A DNA stretch of 64,000 nucleotides from Cheiracanthium punctorium (GCA_038373885.1 JAWZYV010011897.1:124001-188000); one strand, 5' to 3'; shown: positions 11,346 to 23,574, counted from the stretch's first letter. Program-made: numbers and translations. Notes: a model not told the origin generated them from the letters alone.

Positions 11346-11720
11346 TGATCTGGGAGCTAAACTCCTTTCCTATAAAGAACACGGCAAGTGAAGCAGCATC
11401 CGGCTTCGCCAGTACTTGGGAGGGTCCACTCCCTCTCGGGTCGACTGCTGGGACGGTGTACACTGATGGAAGCTGCTGCACGTAAAATCCGTCGTGGCTC
11501 CAATATCCTCCAAGTTGTTAAACGATCTATACCTCTGGGGGGTGCCGATTTCAGGGGGTTGATTCCTCCTCTTGAATTGGTTCAAAATGAGGGGACCCCG
11601 AGCTGAGTCGGACTTCCTCCCACTGGGGCTCATAAAAATGGAAGCCGCCCTTCCGCCCATCGTCTACCTATATGGGGAACCTGGCACCGCCCCTCGGTTG
11701 CCGGAGGGCATTAGCAACAA
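11346..11720 (+). repeat. 5S-rRNA-derived SINE
   Basis: The head resembles 5S rRNA: AAGTGAAGCAGCATC at 11386-11400 corresponds to the box-A region, and CCAGTACTTGGGAGGG at 11409-11424 to box C. GGGACGGTGTACAC near 11450 corresponds to the 3' stem region. A GC-rich body unlike its surroundings follows to about 11720. A 5S-type pol III promoter is the mark of SINE3 elements. It is not a functional 5S gene, because the match is broken and extra sequence is fused. Confidence 0.65.
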
Positions 11721-11959
11721 CGATAACAAGCAAATTTTATCGTTAAAACCATATTGGGTACCTGTAACGTTTTTTTTACGTCGTGCCTCGTTAGACAAAT
11801 GGATCTTTGTCCCGTTGCTGTTTCTAATCGCTTTAGAATGACAGTAACTATTCAGATGAATCTATTGTTAAATTCATTCGATTCAACACATCCTAAAAAT
11901 CCGTTCGAACGCTCAGCACATTGCCCATCAACTGCGCATGTGCAACGCCATTCTCCAGC

Positions 11960-13054
11960 GAAGTATATTGCTTGGTTCTTGCGTATTCCTTGGAAGATAA
12001 AAATTTAAACTTCGCACTATTTTTAATTATGTGAAACCCATGGAACACCTTGCGTATTAGCTAATTATGGCGATTTTTCATAATTTGGCGACTTGCGTAT
12101 ATGTATAGTTAATAATTAGCTCGAAGAAAACAGTGCTTCATATATTTTCTTTGATAAAAACTATGGAACAGCTATAATAGCTTGCCACCCATGGCGACTT
12201 TTCATTATTTGGCAATTTACACATGCTCACAATCTATAATTACTGCTCATGTAAAGTTCCCGGAAAATCATTATCCATATTTTCATATACATAATCCTTT
12301 GCAGACTGGCGTATTTAGCACCACGAATTCTATCATCTCGCCGCGCTGACAAATATCCACTATAACTGCTATAATGGCATCGTTAACGCCACCAAATATT
12401 TCTACTAGTAGCAAATAGTCGAGCTGGACAGAACCGGCTTTAAAATAATATGCATTTTAATTATTTTTAATTTTCGAGATACTGGTTTCTAACATTTTGG
12501 AACTCGCTCTTTAGTTCACCCTGTGTGGAACTATACCATTTTGCTAGATCGTACCTAATGCCAAGATGGCGCTTTTAAAATCAGTTATAATTAGTTATTC
12601 TCTGTTTTGGAAAAACGAATTATCGCTCATTCCAAACTCCTGTTGTCTAAGCGAACGTACTATTTGAAAATTGTCCACTTTGTGTAACACACTTTGAGTT
12701 ATTTATTTCATATACTTTTTAATTTAGCGTAAAATGGGTGTAATTCTACTTCATGTTTGTCAATTTCACGCGATTCTACATAATTGGAAATGCTTTTTGC
12801 AAAGGAATGAATGATTTTATGTCAAACCTGGCAAACATTATGTTTATTTTTTCAGTTTTTTATTAATATCTTTAAAAATAATTCGATTTTCGAAATTTAA
12901 GTCAGTTTATCAGGTTCCTCGGAATTTTCAGAATCCGTGGACGTGGACACCTTTGTCGTAACTCAAATCCCCACGGTTTAGGAGGAGATAGTCGAACAAG
13001 CTCTTGACAGCGGCGGCAGCGTCAGCGGCCGTTACTATTTTTTAGAATAGAGAG
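11960..13054 (+). repeat. ~1.2-kb dispersed repeat, copy 1 (5' truncated)
   Basis: It shares ordered blocks with copies 2 and 3: tgcttggttcttgcgta, cgatttttcataatttggcg, actataactgctataatggc, then the end tttttagaatagagag. It lacks the actaggggccaaggcccc start seen in the other two. No coding capacity is visible. Confidence 0.8.
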
Positions 13055-13721
13055 ACTAGGGGCCAAGGCCCCTGGACTTGCTACGCTCGCTTTTCGCATG
13101 ATGAATTCGACCCCTAATAAGGCGTATTCGTAAAAACGGCATAATTTCAAAAGAAAAAACTTAAGATTGAATCAGACAGAATGTTACCGAGCTACACATC
13201 GCTTGGTTATGCATGTTCTCTGGAACATAAAAATTTAAACTTCTGACTATTTTTAATTATGTAAAAGCTATGAAAAACCTTGCGTATTTGCCACGCATGG
13301 CAATTTTTCATAATTTGGCGACTTACGTATATGTATAGTTAATAATTAGTTCGAAGAAACCAGTACTTTATATGTTTTCCTTAATAAAAACTACGGGCAG
13401 CTAGAATAGCTTGCCACCCATGGCGACTTTTCATTATTTGGCGAACTTGCACAAACTAGTAACTAATAATTACTGCTCATGTAAGGTTACCGTGTAAATC
13501 GTTATCTATATATTCATATTACATAATTCTTTGCAGATTGGTGTCTTTACCAGCACGAAACATATCATCTCGCCGCGCTGACAAATATCCAAGCTGTACT
13601 ATAACTGCTATAATGGCATGGCTAACGCCGCCAAAAATTTCTACTGGTAGCAAATAAGCCGAATCTAACCGGCTTTACTATAATTTGCATTTTAATTATT
13701 TTTCATTTTCAAGATACTGCA

Positions 13722-14724
13722 CAGACAGCACATAAGCTTAAATCAAGCTTGACATTTCTTTGACGTATTAATACAAGCTTGACAGTTCAATTCATTTGAA
13801 GCTTGCAGCAAGCTTGGAGATTACAAAAAAAATGAGCCAGCAAATATTTTCACGCGAATTTAAGTCATTTGAACTGTCAAGCTTGAATACAACTTGATGA
13901 CTGCTTGATTTAGAAAGCCACATCTACATACCAAATAATTTATCATCAGTCATAAATGTACTTGGCCATATAATTAAAAAAAAGATTCTATATTTCTAAA
14001 TATTGAAATTCTTCAAAATAAAATACAAATATACTGCAAAATTGATTTCAAAATCAGTCGTTTGTCTCGATTTTGGCCAATATTGCCCAACATGAGTGTT
14101 GCGATATTGAAAGCTTTAAAACGTGTGCTTCTTTTGAGTTTATATTATGCTTATTTCCCTATTAGTAGAGTCTATAAATCACACATAACATTATTTTAAT
14201 TTTGAGTCATCCTATGGAAAAATAAAAGAAACAGATCGGCATCGGCCAATACTGATCAATCTCGCCAAAAAACGGCGTGACAACCGTAACAGTCACTTCA
14301 AATTTTAGTCATATCAACCCGAGTGAGATTGGCATGGTGGTTAGGACGCTGGCTTCCCACACCTTAGGTACCGAGATCGATCCCAGCCGCCGACGTTTGC
14401 AGGAAACAGTTTAAAATAACTTGAGGTTTCAGCGTAGAGGGGGAAATGCGTGGAAAAATAAAATATGTGGGGCGAGTTCGCCGACCGGCGCCCCATGTAT
14501 TTAGGATATTTTTTAAAGTTTGAATTAAGCTTGCTATGTCAAGCTTGATTCAAGCTTGCGATGTCAAGCTTAATGCAATTTGGGCAAGTGTAAACTTGAA
14601 CACTTTATTCAAGCTTGCATTAAGCTTACACGCTTGAAATTTTCAAGCTTGATTATTTTAGAAGTTTATTGACTTGATAAATCAAGCTTGCTGCAAGTTT
14701 GATGCAAATTTTCTGTGCTGTCTG
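13722..14724 (+). mobile_element. AAGCTT-rich terminal-repeat element, copy A
   Basis: The ends are CAGACAGCACA and its exact reverse complement TGTGCTGTCTG. Inside both ends are many CAAGCTTG/AAGCTTGA motifs that can pair. The centre (about 14040-14200) matches copy B at 35150-35290. A tRNA-like module lies at 14318-14510. No long ORF exists, so it is non-autonomous. The superfamily and target duplication could not be settled. Confidence 0.75.
14318..14510 (+). repeat. tRNA-like SINE module inside copy A
   Basis: The A-box-like TGGCATGGTGGTTAGGACGC starts at about 14330 and the B-box-like GAGATCGATCCC at about 14373. A tail with gggggaaatgcgtggaaaaa then gtggggcg follows. The tail matches the module in copy B (35361-35545) while the heads differ. 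Confidence 0.65.
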
Positions 14725-15270
14725 AGTGGGTGCTAACATTTTGAAAAATTTTAGAGTTACCCTGCTTGGAGAGATAGCCTTTTGCCAGATCGTACTTGTT
14801 CCTGATGCCAAAAGGGCGCTTTTTAAATCAGCTAAAATTAGTTATTATGTTTTGGAAAAACGAATAATCGGTAATTATAAACTCCTTTTATCTAAGGGAA
14901 CTTTGTATAACACACTTTGACTTATTTATGTCACAAACTTTTAAATTTGGCATAAAATTGGTGTCATTCTACTTCATGTTTGTCAGTTTCGTGAGATTCT
15001 ACATACCTGGAATTGCTTTGTTGCAAAGGCATGGATGATCTTATGCTGGTGAAAATTGCCTAGCCTGGCAACCATTATGCTTATTTTTTCAGTTTTTTAT
15101 TAATATCTTCTAAAATAACTCGAATTTCGAAATTTAAGCCAACTTATCGGCTTCCGCGGAATTTTCCGAATTCGTGGACACCTTCGTCGAAACTCAAATA
15201 ACCACGGTTTCGAAGGAGATATCGGAACAAGCTTGCGGCAGCGGCCGTTACTTTTTTGTAGAATAGAGAG

Positions 15271-15955
15271 AAATAAAAGGTAGTCCATAATACTCAGGAA
15301 TAGTGAAGCTTTCTGTTAGTGAAAACATCTTTAGAATCGGTTCAGTAGTCACAGAGATGTCCTTAGCGCGTAATGTATTAGAATTATTTTGATTGTCCAT
15401 GTAAAAGAACTATTTTTGCTATATGCAATAAAGGTAGCCTTTAATACCCAGGAATAACGTAATTTTCTATGAGTGAAAGAAATTCAGAATCGGCTTAATA
15501 GTTACAGAGGTACACACAGAGCGTAACTTAATTTTTATGAGTGTCCCTGTAAAAGAACTAAGTATGCTATATAGAAGAAAGGTAGCCTACAATACTCAGG
15601 AATAGTGCAGCTTTCCGTCCGTGAAAATAGTTTTAGAATCAGTTCATTAGTTCCACAGATCGTAATGTGAATCGAATGAGTATCCCTGTAAACCTATATG
15701 TGATATATGCATGACAGGTAGCCCATATAATACTCAGGATTAGTGTAGCTTTCTATCGGTAAAAAATATTTTAGAATCAGTACAGACGTCCATCCTACGT
15801 ACAGACGTACAGTCTGTACGTACGATTTGATTCGTACTACGTACGAATCAATACAGACGTACAAGAAATATCCATACAGCTTAATGCATTAGAATTAATT
15901 TGAGTGTCCGAGTAAAAGAACTATTTAAACTTTTATTTTATTTTATTTTTAAGAA
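15271..15955 (+). repeat. ~150-bp repeat units, forward orientation
   Basis: Four or so units of the family cctataatactcaggaata, gtagctttct, ttagaatcggttcagtagtt, acagagat, aaaagaactattt. This is the reverse complement of the array at 25.8-30.6 kb. Confidence 0.75.
15786..15866. repeat. GTAC-rich palindrome cluster
   Basis: Two perfect hairpins: ACGTACAGAC, a 5-base loop, GTCTGTACGT, and then GATTCGTAC, tac, GTACGAATC. They interrupt one unit of the ~150-bp repeat. Confidence 0.8.
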
Positions 15956-17275
15956 ACTAGGGGCCAAGGCCCCCAGACTCGCTACGCTCGCTTTTCGTAT
16001 GAGGCATTCGGCTCCTAATAAGGCTTATTCGTAAAAAAGACATAATTTCAACAGACAAAACCCGAAGATTGGACGAAGAATTTTACTGAGCTACACATTG
16101 CTTGGTTCTTGCATGTTCATTGGTACATAAAAATGTAAACTTCACACTACAGTAGACTCCCCTCCCCCTCATAACACGGAAGATATTTTGTTATGGGAAT
16201 CCGTGTTGTACGGGTCCTGAGCTATACTCCACCTGGAGTGCGGACTCCGCTTATAATCGCTGGAAAAATTATTTGCACTCCTCAGAAACACAATGATATT
16301 TAATGTTGCCATTCAAAAGTTATATTAATTAGGAGCTAAAACGTAATAAAATCAGAACATCTGTTTCAGCTGTATTTTTAATAGTGTAAAACCTATTGGA
16401 CACCTTGCGAATTTGCCGCCCATGGCGATTTTTCATTATTTGGCGACTTGCGTACATGTAAAGTTAATAAAATCTACGGAACAGATAGGATAGCTTGCCA
16501 CCAATGGCGACTTTTCATTATTTGGCGATTTACACATGCTCACAACCTATAATTATTGTTCATTTAAGGTTACCGGAAAACCGTTATCCATATTTTCATT
16601 TTCGTTTGCAGATTGGCGTTCTTAGCACCACGAATTATACCATCTCGTCGAGCTAGCAAATATCCAAAGTGTACTATAACTGCTATAATGGCATAGTTAA
16701 CGCCGCCAAATATTTCTATTGGTAGCAAATAATCCAGCTGGACGAGAGCCGGCTTTAAAATAATCTGCATTTTAATTATTTTTCATTTTCAAGATATTAG
16801 TTATTCTGTTTTGGAAAAACGAATAATCGCTAATTCTAAACTCCTGTTGTCTAAGCGAACTTACTATTTGAAAATTCTCAACTTCGTGTAACACACTTTG
16901 ATTTACTTATTTCATATACTTTTTAATTTGGCGTAAAATGGGCGTAATTCTAACTCATGTTTGTAAATTTCACGCGATTCTAGATACTTGGAAACGCTTT
17001 GTTGCAAAGGAATGAATGATTTTATGCCAAATCTGGCAACCATTATGTTTATTTTTTTAGTTTTTTATTAATATCTTCTAAAATAATTCGATTTTCGAAA
17101 TTAAAATCAGCTTAGCAGGTTCCTCGGAATTTTTCGAATCTGTGGGCACCTTAGTCGAAACTCAAATCCCGACGGTTTAGGAAGAGATACGCTGACAAGC
17201 TTTTACTTTTTAAGCCAAGCTTTTACTTTTTAAGCCACTTTACAAGCGGCCTTTACTTTTTTTTAGAATAGAGAG
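15956..17275 (+). repeat. ~1.2-kb dispersed repeat, copy 3
   Basis: It runs from actaggggccaaggccccc to tttttagaatagagag. Compared with copy 1 it has a 223-bp insertion after ttcacacta. Otherwise the blocks follow the same order. Confidence 0.8.
16150..16372. mobile_element. TA-flanked MITE inside repeat copy 3
   Basis: TA lies at 16148-16149 and 16373-16374. The insert begins CAGTAGACTCCCC and ends tttCAGCTG. CAGTAG-type ends at TA suggest a pogo/Tigger-like source (inference). The insertion is proved by comparing copies 1 and 2, which lack it. Confidence 0.65.
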
Positions 17276-17295
17276 ATGCATGAACGGTAGCCAAT

Positions 17296-18191
17296 TGTTG
17301 CACAAAACTCTGTTTAATTTCTGGGTCCGTCGTTCTAAAGTCCAGTAGGAGTAGAAAGTTCTAGTAAAGAATCCACTTGTTAGGAACGAAAACGAACTTT
17401 ATTTTTTCTAGCTGTATAAAATTCACAGGTACTAACGGCCAGTAGCTTGCTTTAACAGTCCTCTCAGTACCGAAGCTTTCACAGATGTTGTAATTCGCAC
17501 CCAATAAAGTACTTCCACAAGCAAAATATTCAGTGGAATCTTATGAGGGATTGCGAGAACAGTCCCTCAAGACTAAAGAATGAGGAATTTACACAGCACT
17601 TAAACACGCGCTTTTAAAAACATGCAAATTACTGCTTCTATAAGCGCTAACACAGTCTTATACTCTCAACAGAACGCACGTCTATTTCTCATTTCTCATA
17701 GCATTCAAAAACAGACTGACTCAACCGGGGCGCACGCTGTCGTATTTATAGGGGACGCAGAAGCTACTAGAAATTTCTCGAAGGATCCCCTTAAAGAGCG
17801 GATTTTGATTACGTCATAGGAATACAGTTGAATCATTAGACTATAATGCAATATTAATGCAGGAAAATGAAATTTATAGGCCCCCCATTGGAAAAATCGC
17901 GCCAAATATCCGAAATATCACCAAGCTTGGCATTTTTTGGCGAAATATCGCCACGTTTGGTGCCAAAAATAAGTCCCCAAGAGTGACATCAGCTAAGCTC
18001 TAACATCAATATTTCTTGAGATTTTAGAAAATCCTATGTTAACCAATTGGAAACCCAAAACTCCATATCTCCCGGTCTAGGTAACCGATTTTGATGCCAC
18101 AAAATACGAAATTTAATTATTTGGCGCGTAGACTACGAATTTTAAGCTAGTTTACCCCTAGAACAGCCTATTGGTCCCAAAATTCGTAAAA
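17296..18191 (-). mobile_element. Solo LTR, copy A
   Basis: Reversed, it matches the LTR at 22638-23574 along its length: ttctaaagtccagtaggagt, gtagaaagttctagtaaa, actttattttttct, cggccagtagcttg, the TTTGGCG cluster and attcgta at the end. It starts TGTTG and ends near cgtaaaa. No internal coding region or partner LTR with gag/pol lies beside it. Confidence 0.75.
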
Positions 18192-18284
18192 CTATAATAC
18201 TTAGGAATAGAAGACTTCTATTATAGAAAAAGTTTTTCACTCGGTTCAATAGTTACAGAGATATTGGCTTCGTCTTGATTCGAT

Positions 18285-19161
18285 TCTTGGGTTCGTCGTT
18301 CTAAAATCCAGTGTATATAGAAAGTTCTAGTAAAAAGTCCATTTGTCAGGATGGAACACAAATTTTATTGCTTCTAGAACTTCGTAGAACAATCAGCTGT
18401 ACAAAATTCACAGACCTAATGGCCAGTACCTTGCTTATAATAGTCCTCTCCGTACAGAAGCTTTCACAGATGCTGTATTTCTTACAAAAAATAAAACACT
18501 TCCACTGGCAAAAATTCAATGAAAACTTACAAAGGAAATCATAAACAGTCCCTCATGACTCAACAATGAAGAATTTACACTCTGTAATCGAAAACAAGCA
18601 AAATATTGCTTCGAATAGTACAATTTACAGAATAATGCATCGAACTCAATTAGTGTTCGAATATAACTATATCTGGTGGCCTGCTTGGCCTCTATTTATA
18701 GGTGTCGCAGAAGCTAAGCGAAAATTCTGGTAGGAGCTATTTCTCGAAGAACCCCCATAAAGCTCGAATTTTGATTATGTCATGGAAATGGAAATTAGTA
18801 ATACTAAGCTACAGCGCAATATTAATGCAGGAAAACAGGCATTACTGGCCCCATTGGTAAAAGCGCACTAAATGACCGAAATGTCGCCAAGCTTGGCGAC
18901 TTTTTGGCGAAATATCGCCAAATTTGGCGACAAAAATAAGTTCCCATAAGTGAAATCGCCAAAGCTCTAGCATTAATATTTCTGGAGATTTCTAGAAAAA
19001 CCTATGTTAACCAATGGGCAAACCCAAAACTCCGTACGTCGCGTTCTAGTTAACCGATTTTGATACAAGTAAATGCAAAGTTTAATTATTTGACGCGTAG
19101 GGTACGAATTTTAGAATAATTTTAATATCTGGGAGACAGAACAAACCGAAAATTCTTAACA
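18285..19161 (-). mobile_element. Solo LTR, copy B
   Basis: Same family and orientation as copy A, starting about 90 bp after it and lacking the first ~25 bp. It ends gaaaattcttaaca. The 90 bp between the copies is ~150-bp repeat sequence, so the two are separate insertions or a duplication, not the two ends of one element. Confidence 0.75.
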
Positions 19162-19690
19162 ATATATACATATATAAACCATTTAGTATTTAGAGGTGCC
19201 TTCAGAGCGTAATGTAATTCTTATGAGTGCCGCTGCAAAAGAACTATGTGATATAATGGATAAAGGTAGCTTATAATACACAGGAATATTGTAGATTTCT
19301 GTCCATGAAAAATGTTTGAGAATCGGTTCAATATTTACCGAGATGCCATACAGCGTAATCCAATTCTTATGAGTCTCCCTGTAAAAGAACTATTAGTGAC
19401 ATATGCCTAAAAGGTAGCCTATGAAACTCAGGTGTGGTGCAGATTTCTATAAGGGGAGAAAGTTTGCATAGTACTTAAAGTGATGTACATAGAACGCAAT
19501 GTATTAGAATTATTTTGAGCGTACCTGTCAAAGAACCATTTAGGCTATATACATAAAAGGTAGACTATATATTGATCCAGGGCGTAAGTTATTTTCAGTC
19601 CAAATTTTACGCAAATCCGTTCTACTTTTTTGCGTGATTGAGTCAAAAACACACAAACATGCGAACTTTTACATTCATCATATTAGTAGA
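19162..19690 (+). repeat. ~150-bp repeat units and a non-LTR-type 3' end
   Basis: Three forward units (ggtagcttataatacacaggaa and similar), then gtgattgagtcaaaaacacac and catcatattagtaga. This tail style is common to 3' ends of RTE-like or related elements in arthropods (established in general; assignment here inferred). Confidence 0.55.
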
Positions 19691-22637
19691 ATAACTTACA
19701 ATAAAGAGACATAACTTTTAAAAGCAATACTATAAAATACGGTATAATAATGCTTTTTATAAAGGTGGCTATAATATTCTTTGGAACAATAGACTTTACC
19801 TCTATTAAAAATCGCTTTTAACAAAGGGGCGTAACCGTTAGATCAATTAAAATATATATGGTATAACAATGCTCTTTAAGAATGTTTGTCAATAATATAC
19901 ATTGAAATAGTGAACTAAACCGTTATCAAAAATGACTTTTAACAAAAGGACGTAATTGTTAGAAAGGCAAAAATACAGGATATAACAATGCACTTTAAAA
20001 ATGTGCGTCAATCATATGCTTTGAAACAGTGGACTGAACCTTTATTTAAAATGACTTTCAATAAAGGGGCGTAATTGTTGGAAACAATGCAAAAATACAT
20101 GTAATAATAATGTGCTTTAAGAATGTGCGTCAATAATATATGATTAAAACAGTGGACTAAACCTTTATTTAAATGACTTTCAACAAAGGGACGTAATTGT
20201 TGGAAAGGCAGAAATACACGATATAACAATGCTCTTTAAAAATGTGCGTCAATAATATGCTTTGAAACAGTGGACTAAAACTTTATTAAAAATGACTTTC
20301 AACAAAGAGACGTTAATTGTTGGAAATAATGCAAAAACACACGGTATAACAATGCTCTTTAAGAAAGTATGTCAATAATATACTTTGAAACAGTGGACTA
20401 AACCTTTATTTAAAATAACTTTCAACAAAGGGGCGTAATTGTTGGAAATAAGGAAAAAATACACGATATAACAATGCTCTTTAAAAATGTGTGTCAATAA
20501 TATAGTTTGAAACAGTGGACTAAACCTTTATTTAAAATGACTTTTAACAAAGGGGTGTAATTGTTGAAAATAATGCAAAAATACTCAGTATAACAATGCT
20601 CTTTAAACATGTGTGTCAATAATATACTTTGAAAGAATGGACTAAACCTTTATTTAAAATGACTTTCAACAAAGGGACGTAATTGTTGGAAAGGCAAAAT
20701 TACACGATATAACAATGCTTTTTAAAAGTATGTGTCAATAATATATTTTGAAACAGTGCACTAAACATTTATTAAAAATGACTTTCAACAAAGGGACGTT
20801 AATTGTTGGAAACACGGTACAACAATGCTCTTCAAGAAAGTGTATCAATAATATACTTTGAAACAGTGCACTAAACCTTTATTTAAAATGCCTTTCAATA
20901 AAGTGACGTAATTGTTGGAAATAATGCAAAAAACAACGATATAACAATGTTCTTTAAGAATTAATCTCAATAATGTACGTTAAAACAGTGGACTGAACCT
21001 TTATTTAAAATGATTTTCAATAAAGGGACGTAATTGTTGAAAATTAGGCACAAATGCACGATATAACAATGCTCCTTAAAAATGTGTCAATAATATAGTT
21101 TTAAACAGTGCACTAAACATTTATTAAAAATGACTTTCAACAAAGGAACATTAATTGTTGGAAATAATGCAGAAATACATGGTATAGCAATGCTCCTTAA
21201 GAAAGCGTGTCAATAATATACTTTGAAACAGTGCACCAAACCTTTATTTAAAATGACTTGCAATAAAGGGACGTAATTGTTGGAAATAATGCAAAAATAA
21301 ACGATATAACAATGTTCTTAAAGAATGAATGTCAATAATGTACGTTAAAAAAGTGGACAAACCTTTATTTAAAATAATTTTCAATAAAGGGACGTAATTG
21401 TTAAATATAAGGCAAAAATGGACGATATAACATTGCTCCTTAGAAATGTGTGAATAATACAGTTTGAAACAGTGCACTAAACATTTATAAAAAATGGCTT
21501 TCAACAAAGGGACGTTAATTGTTGGAAATAATGCAGAAATATATGGTATAACAATGCTCTTTAAGAAAGCGTGTCAATAATATACTTTGAAACAGTGGAC
21601 TAAACTTTCATTTAAAATGACTTTCAACAAAGCGACGTAATTGTATGTAATAATGAAAAAATACTCAGGGTAACAATGCTAATGTGGACTAAACCTTTAT
21701 TTAAAATGACTTTCAACAAAGAGACGTAATTGTTGGAAAGGCAAAAATACACGATATAGCAATGCTCTTTAAAAATGTGTGTCAATAATATAATTTGAAA
21801 CAGTGCACTAAACATTTATTAAAACTGACTTTCAACAAAGGGACGTTAATTGTTGGAAATAATGCAGAAATACACGGCATAACAATGCTCTTTAAGAAAG
21901 TGTGTCAATAATATACTTTGAAACAGTGGACTAAACCTTTATTTAAAATCACTTTCAATAAAGGGACGTAATTGTTGGAAATAAGGCAAAAATACAGGAT
22001 ATAACAATGCTCTTTAAAAATGAGTGTCAATAATATACTTTGAAACAGTGGACTGAACCTTTATTTAAAATGACTTTCAACAAAGGGACGTAATTGTTGG
22101 AAACAATGCAAAAATACGCGTTATAACATTGTTCTTTAAGAATTTGTGTCAATAATATACGCTAAAACAGTGGACTAAACGTTTATTTAAATGACTTTCA
22201 ACAAAGGGACGTAATTGTTGGAAAGGCAAAAATACAGGATATAACAATGCTCTTTAAGAAAGTGTGTCAATAATATACTTTGAAACAGCAGACTAAACCT
22301 TTATTTGAAATGACTTTCAATAAAGGGACGTAATTGTTGGAAATAATGCAAAAATAAACGATATAACAATGTTCTTTAAGAATGAATGTCAATAATGTAA
22401 CGTTAAAACAGTGGACTAAACCTTTATTTAAAATGACTTTCAGCGAAGGGACGTAATTGTTTTGAAGGCAAAAGTACACGATATATTCTTTAAAAATGTA
22501 TTTCAATAATATACTTTGAAACCGTGGACTAAACCTTTTATTTAAATTGACTTTCAACTAAAGGGCGTAATTGTTGGAAAAAATGCAAAAATACAGGGTA
22601 TAACAATGCTCTTTAAAAATGTGATTCAATAGTATTT
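19691..22637. repeat. ~122-bp satellite array, about 24 units
   Basis: Unit core: tcaataatatactttgaaac, agtggactaaacctttattt, aaaatgactttcaacaaagg, gacgtaattgttggaaataa, then tataacaatgctctttaa. The cagtgg start falls at 20027, 20150, 20268, 20391 and 20513 (steps 123, 118, 123, 122). Units differ by point changes and small indels. Minus-strand frames repeating LLKVILNKGLVHCF are only readings of the repeat. Confidence 0.92.
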
Positions 22638-23574
22638 TGTTACGAATTTTCGGGGCAACCCATTATTCTGGGGCTTAAAATAGTTTAAAATTCGTTTTCT
22701 ACGCTTCAAATAGTTAAATTTTGCTTTTTGTTGCATCAAAATTGGTCAACTGGAACCGGAGATACGGAGGTTTCGGTTTCCCCTTTGTTTTTCTATGGGG
22801 TTTGTAGAAATCTCGAGAAATATTGTTTCTAGGCCTTCGGTAACTTCACTTTTGGGGACTTATTTTTGGCGCCAAATTTGGCGATATTTCGCCCAAAGTC
22901 GCGAAGCTTGGCGAAATTTTGGTCATTTGGCGTGAATTTCCCAATGGGGGCTTGGAAGTTGATTTTCCTGCATTAAAAACGCACAATAACCTAACATTTG
23001 TCTTCTATAACGTAATCTAAATTCCCGCTTTATGCAGAATCTTCGAGAAATAGACTTTTCTCGAAGCTCCTCGCAGCCTCTTCCTCCCCTATCAATACCA
23101 GAGCGCGCTGCTCCGAGAGTTCAGTGTGTGAGTTAGCTCCCGCAGTGTGTGGAGTGATCTCCCGTCGAGAGCTGATAGAGCTGCCCATGTATACGGCGCT
23201 TTGATCTGTGTTAGAAGCGGTGTTTCCGCGTGCGTTTTCGAAGCTGTTTTAAAGTGCTGTGTGTAAATTCTTGATTGCTGAGTCTTGAGGGACTGTTTGT
23301 GTTATCCCTCGAATATTATCACTGAATTTTTACCTGTGGATGTGATCTTTTTTACGTTAGAATTACAGCATTTGTGAAAGCTTCGGTACTGAGTGGACTG
23401 TTTTAAACGAGCTACTGGCCGTTAGTGTCTGTGAATTTTGTAAAGCTGGTGGTTCTACGAAGTTCTAGATGCAATAAAGTTTGTGTTGCATCCTGTGACT
23501 TTTTACTAGAACTTTCTACACCAACTGGACTTTAAAACGCCGAACTCAGGAAACAAGCAGAGTATTCGGCAACA
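22638..23574 (+). mobile_element. Solo LTR, copy C (937 bp, best preserved)
   Basis: It begins TGTTACGAATTTTCGGGG and ends attcGGCAACA, a TG...CA frame. A polyadenylation signal AATAAA lies at 23474-23479 near the 3' side. The style of the ends fits Ty3-like LTR elements (inference). It splits the 122-bp satellite, whose next unit resumes at 23575 with atactttgaaacagtgg. The five flanking bases (tattt and atact) do not match, so a target duplication is not visible. Confidence 0.8.

Larger units (their letters stand above)
13055..15270 (+). repeat. ~1.2-kb dispersed repeat, copy 2, split by an insertion
   Basis: It starts actaggggccaaggcccc directly after copy 1 and ends gaatagagag at 15270. 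A 1003-bp AAGCTT-rich element (13722-14724) interrupts it: gatactg on the left and ctaacattttg on the right are contiguous in copy 1 (12478-12500). Confidence 0.8.

Noticed and set aside
11370..11841. Overlapping frames of 72-96 codons on both strands
   Set aside because: They lie in the GC-rich 5S-derived SINE, where stops are rare by composition.
14318..14400. Possible tRNA genes here and at 35361-35426
   Set aside because: Box A and B resemble those of tRNAs, but no full cloverleaf with matched acceptor stem is seen and both lie inside repeated elements.
17296..19161. The pair of LTR copies as the two ends of one retrotransposon
   Set aside because: Only about 90 bp of ~150-bp repeat separates them, without primer site, purine tract or coding sequence.
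20008..22557. Several minus-strand frames repeating LLKVILNKGLVHCF
   Set aside because: They are readings of the 122-bp satellite, whose period is not kept as a multiple of three.
19691..22637. Regular repeats that could suggest a CRISPR array
   Set aside because: There are no unique spacers between short identical repeats; the whole unit is repeated, and the DNA is eukaryotic.
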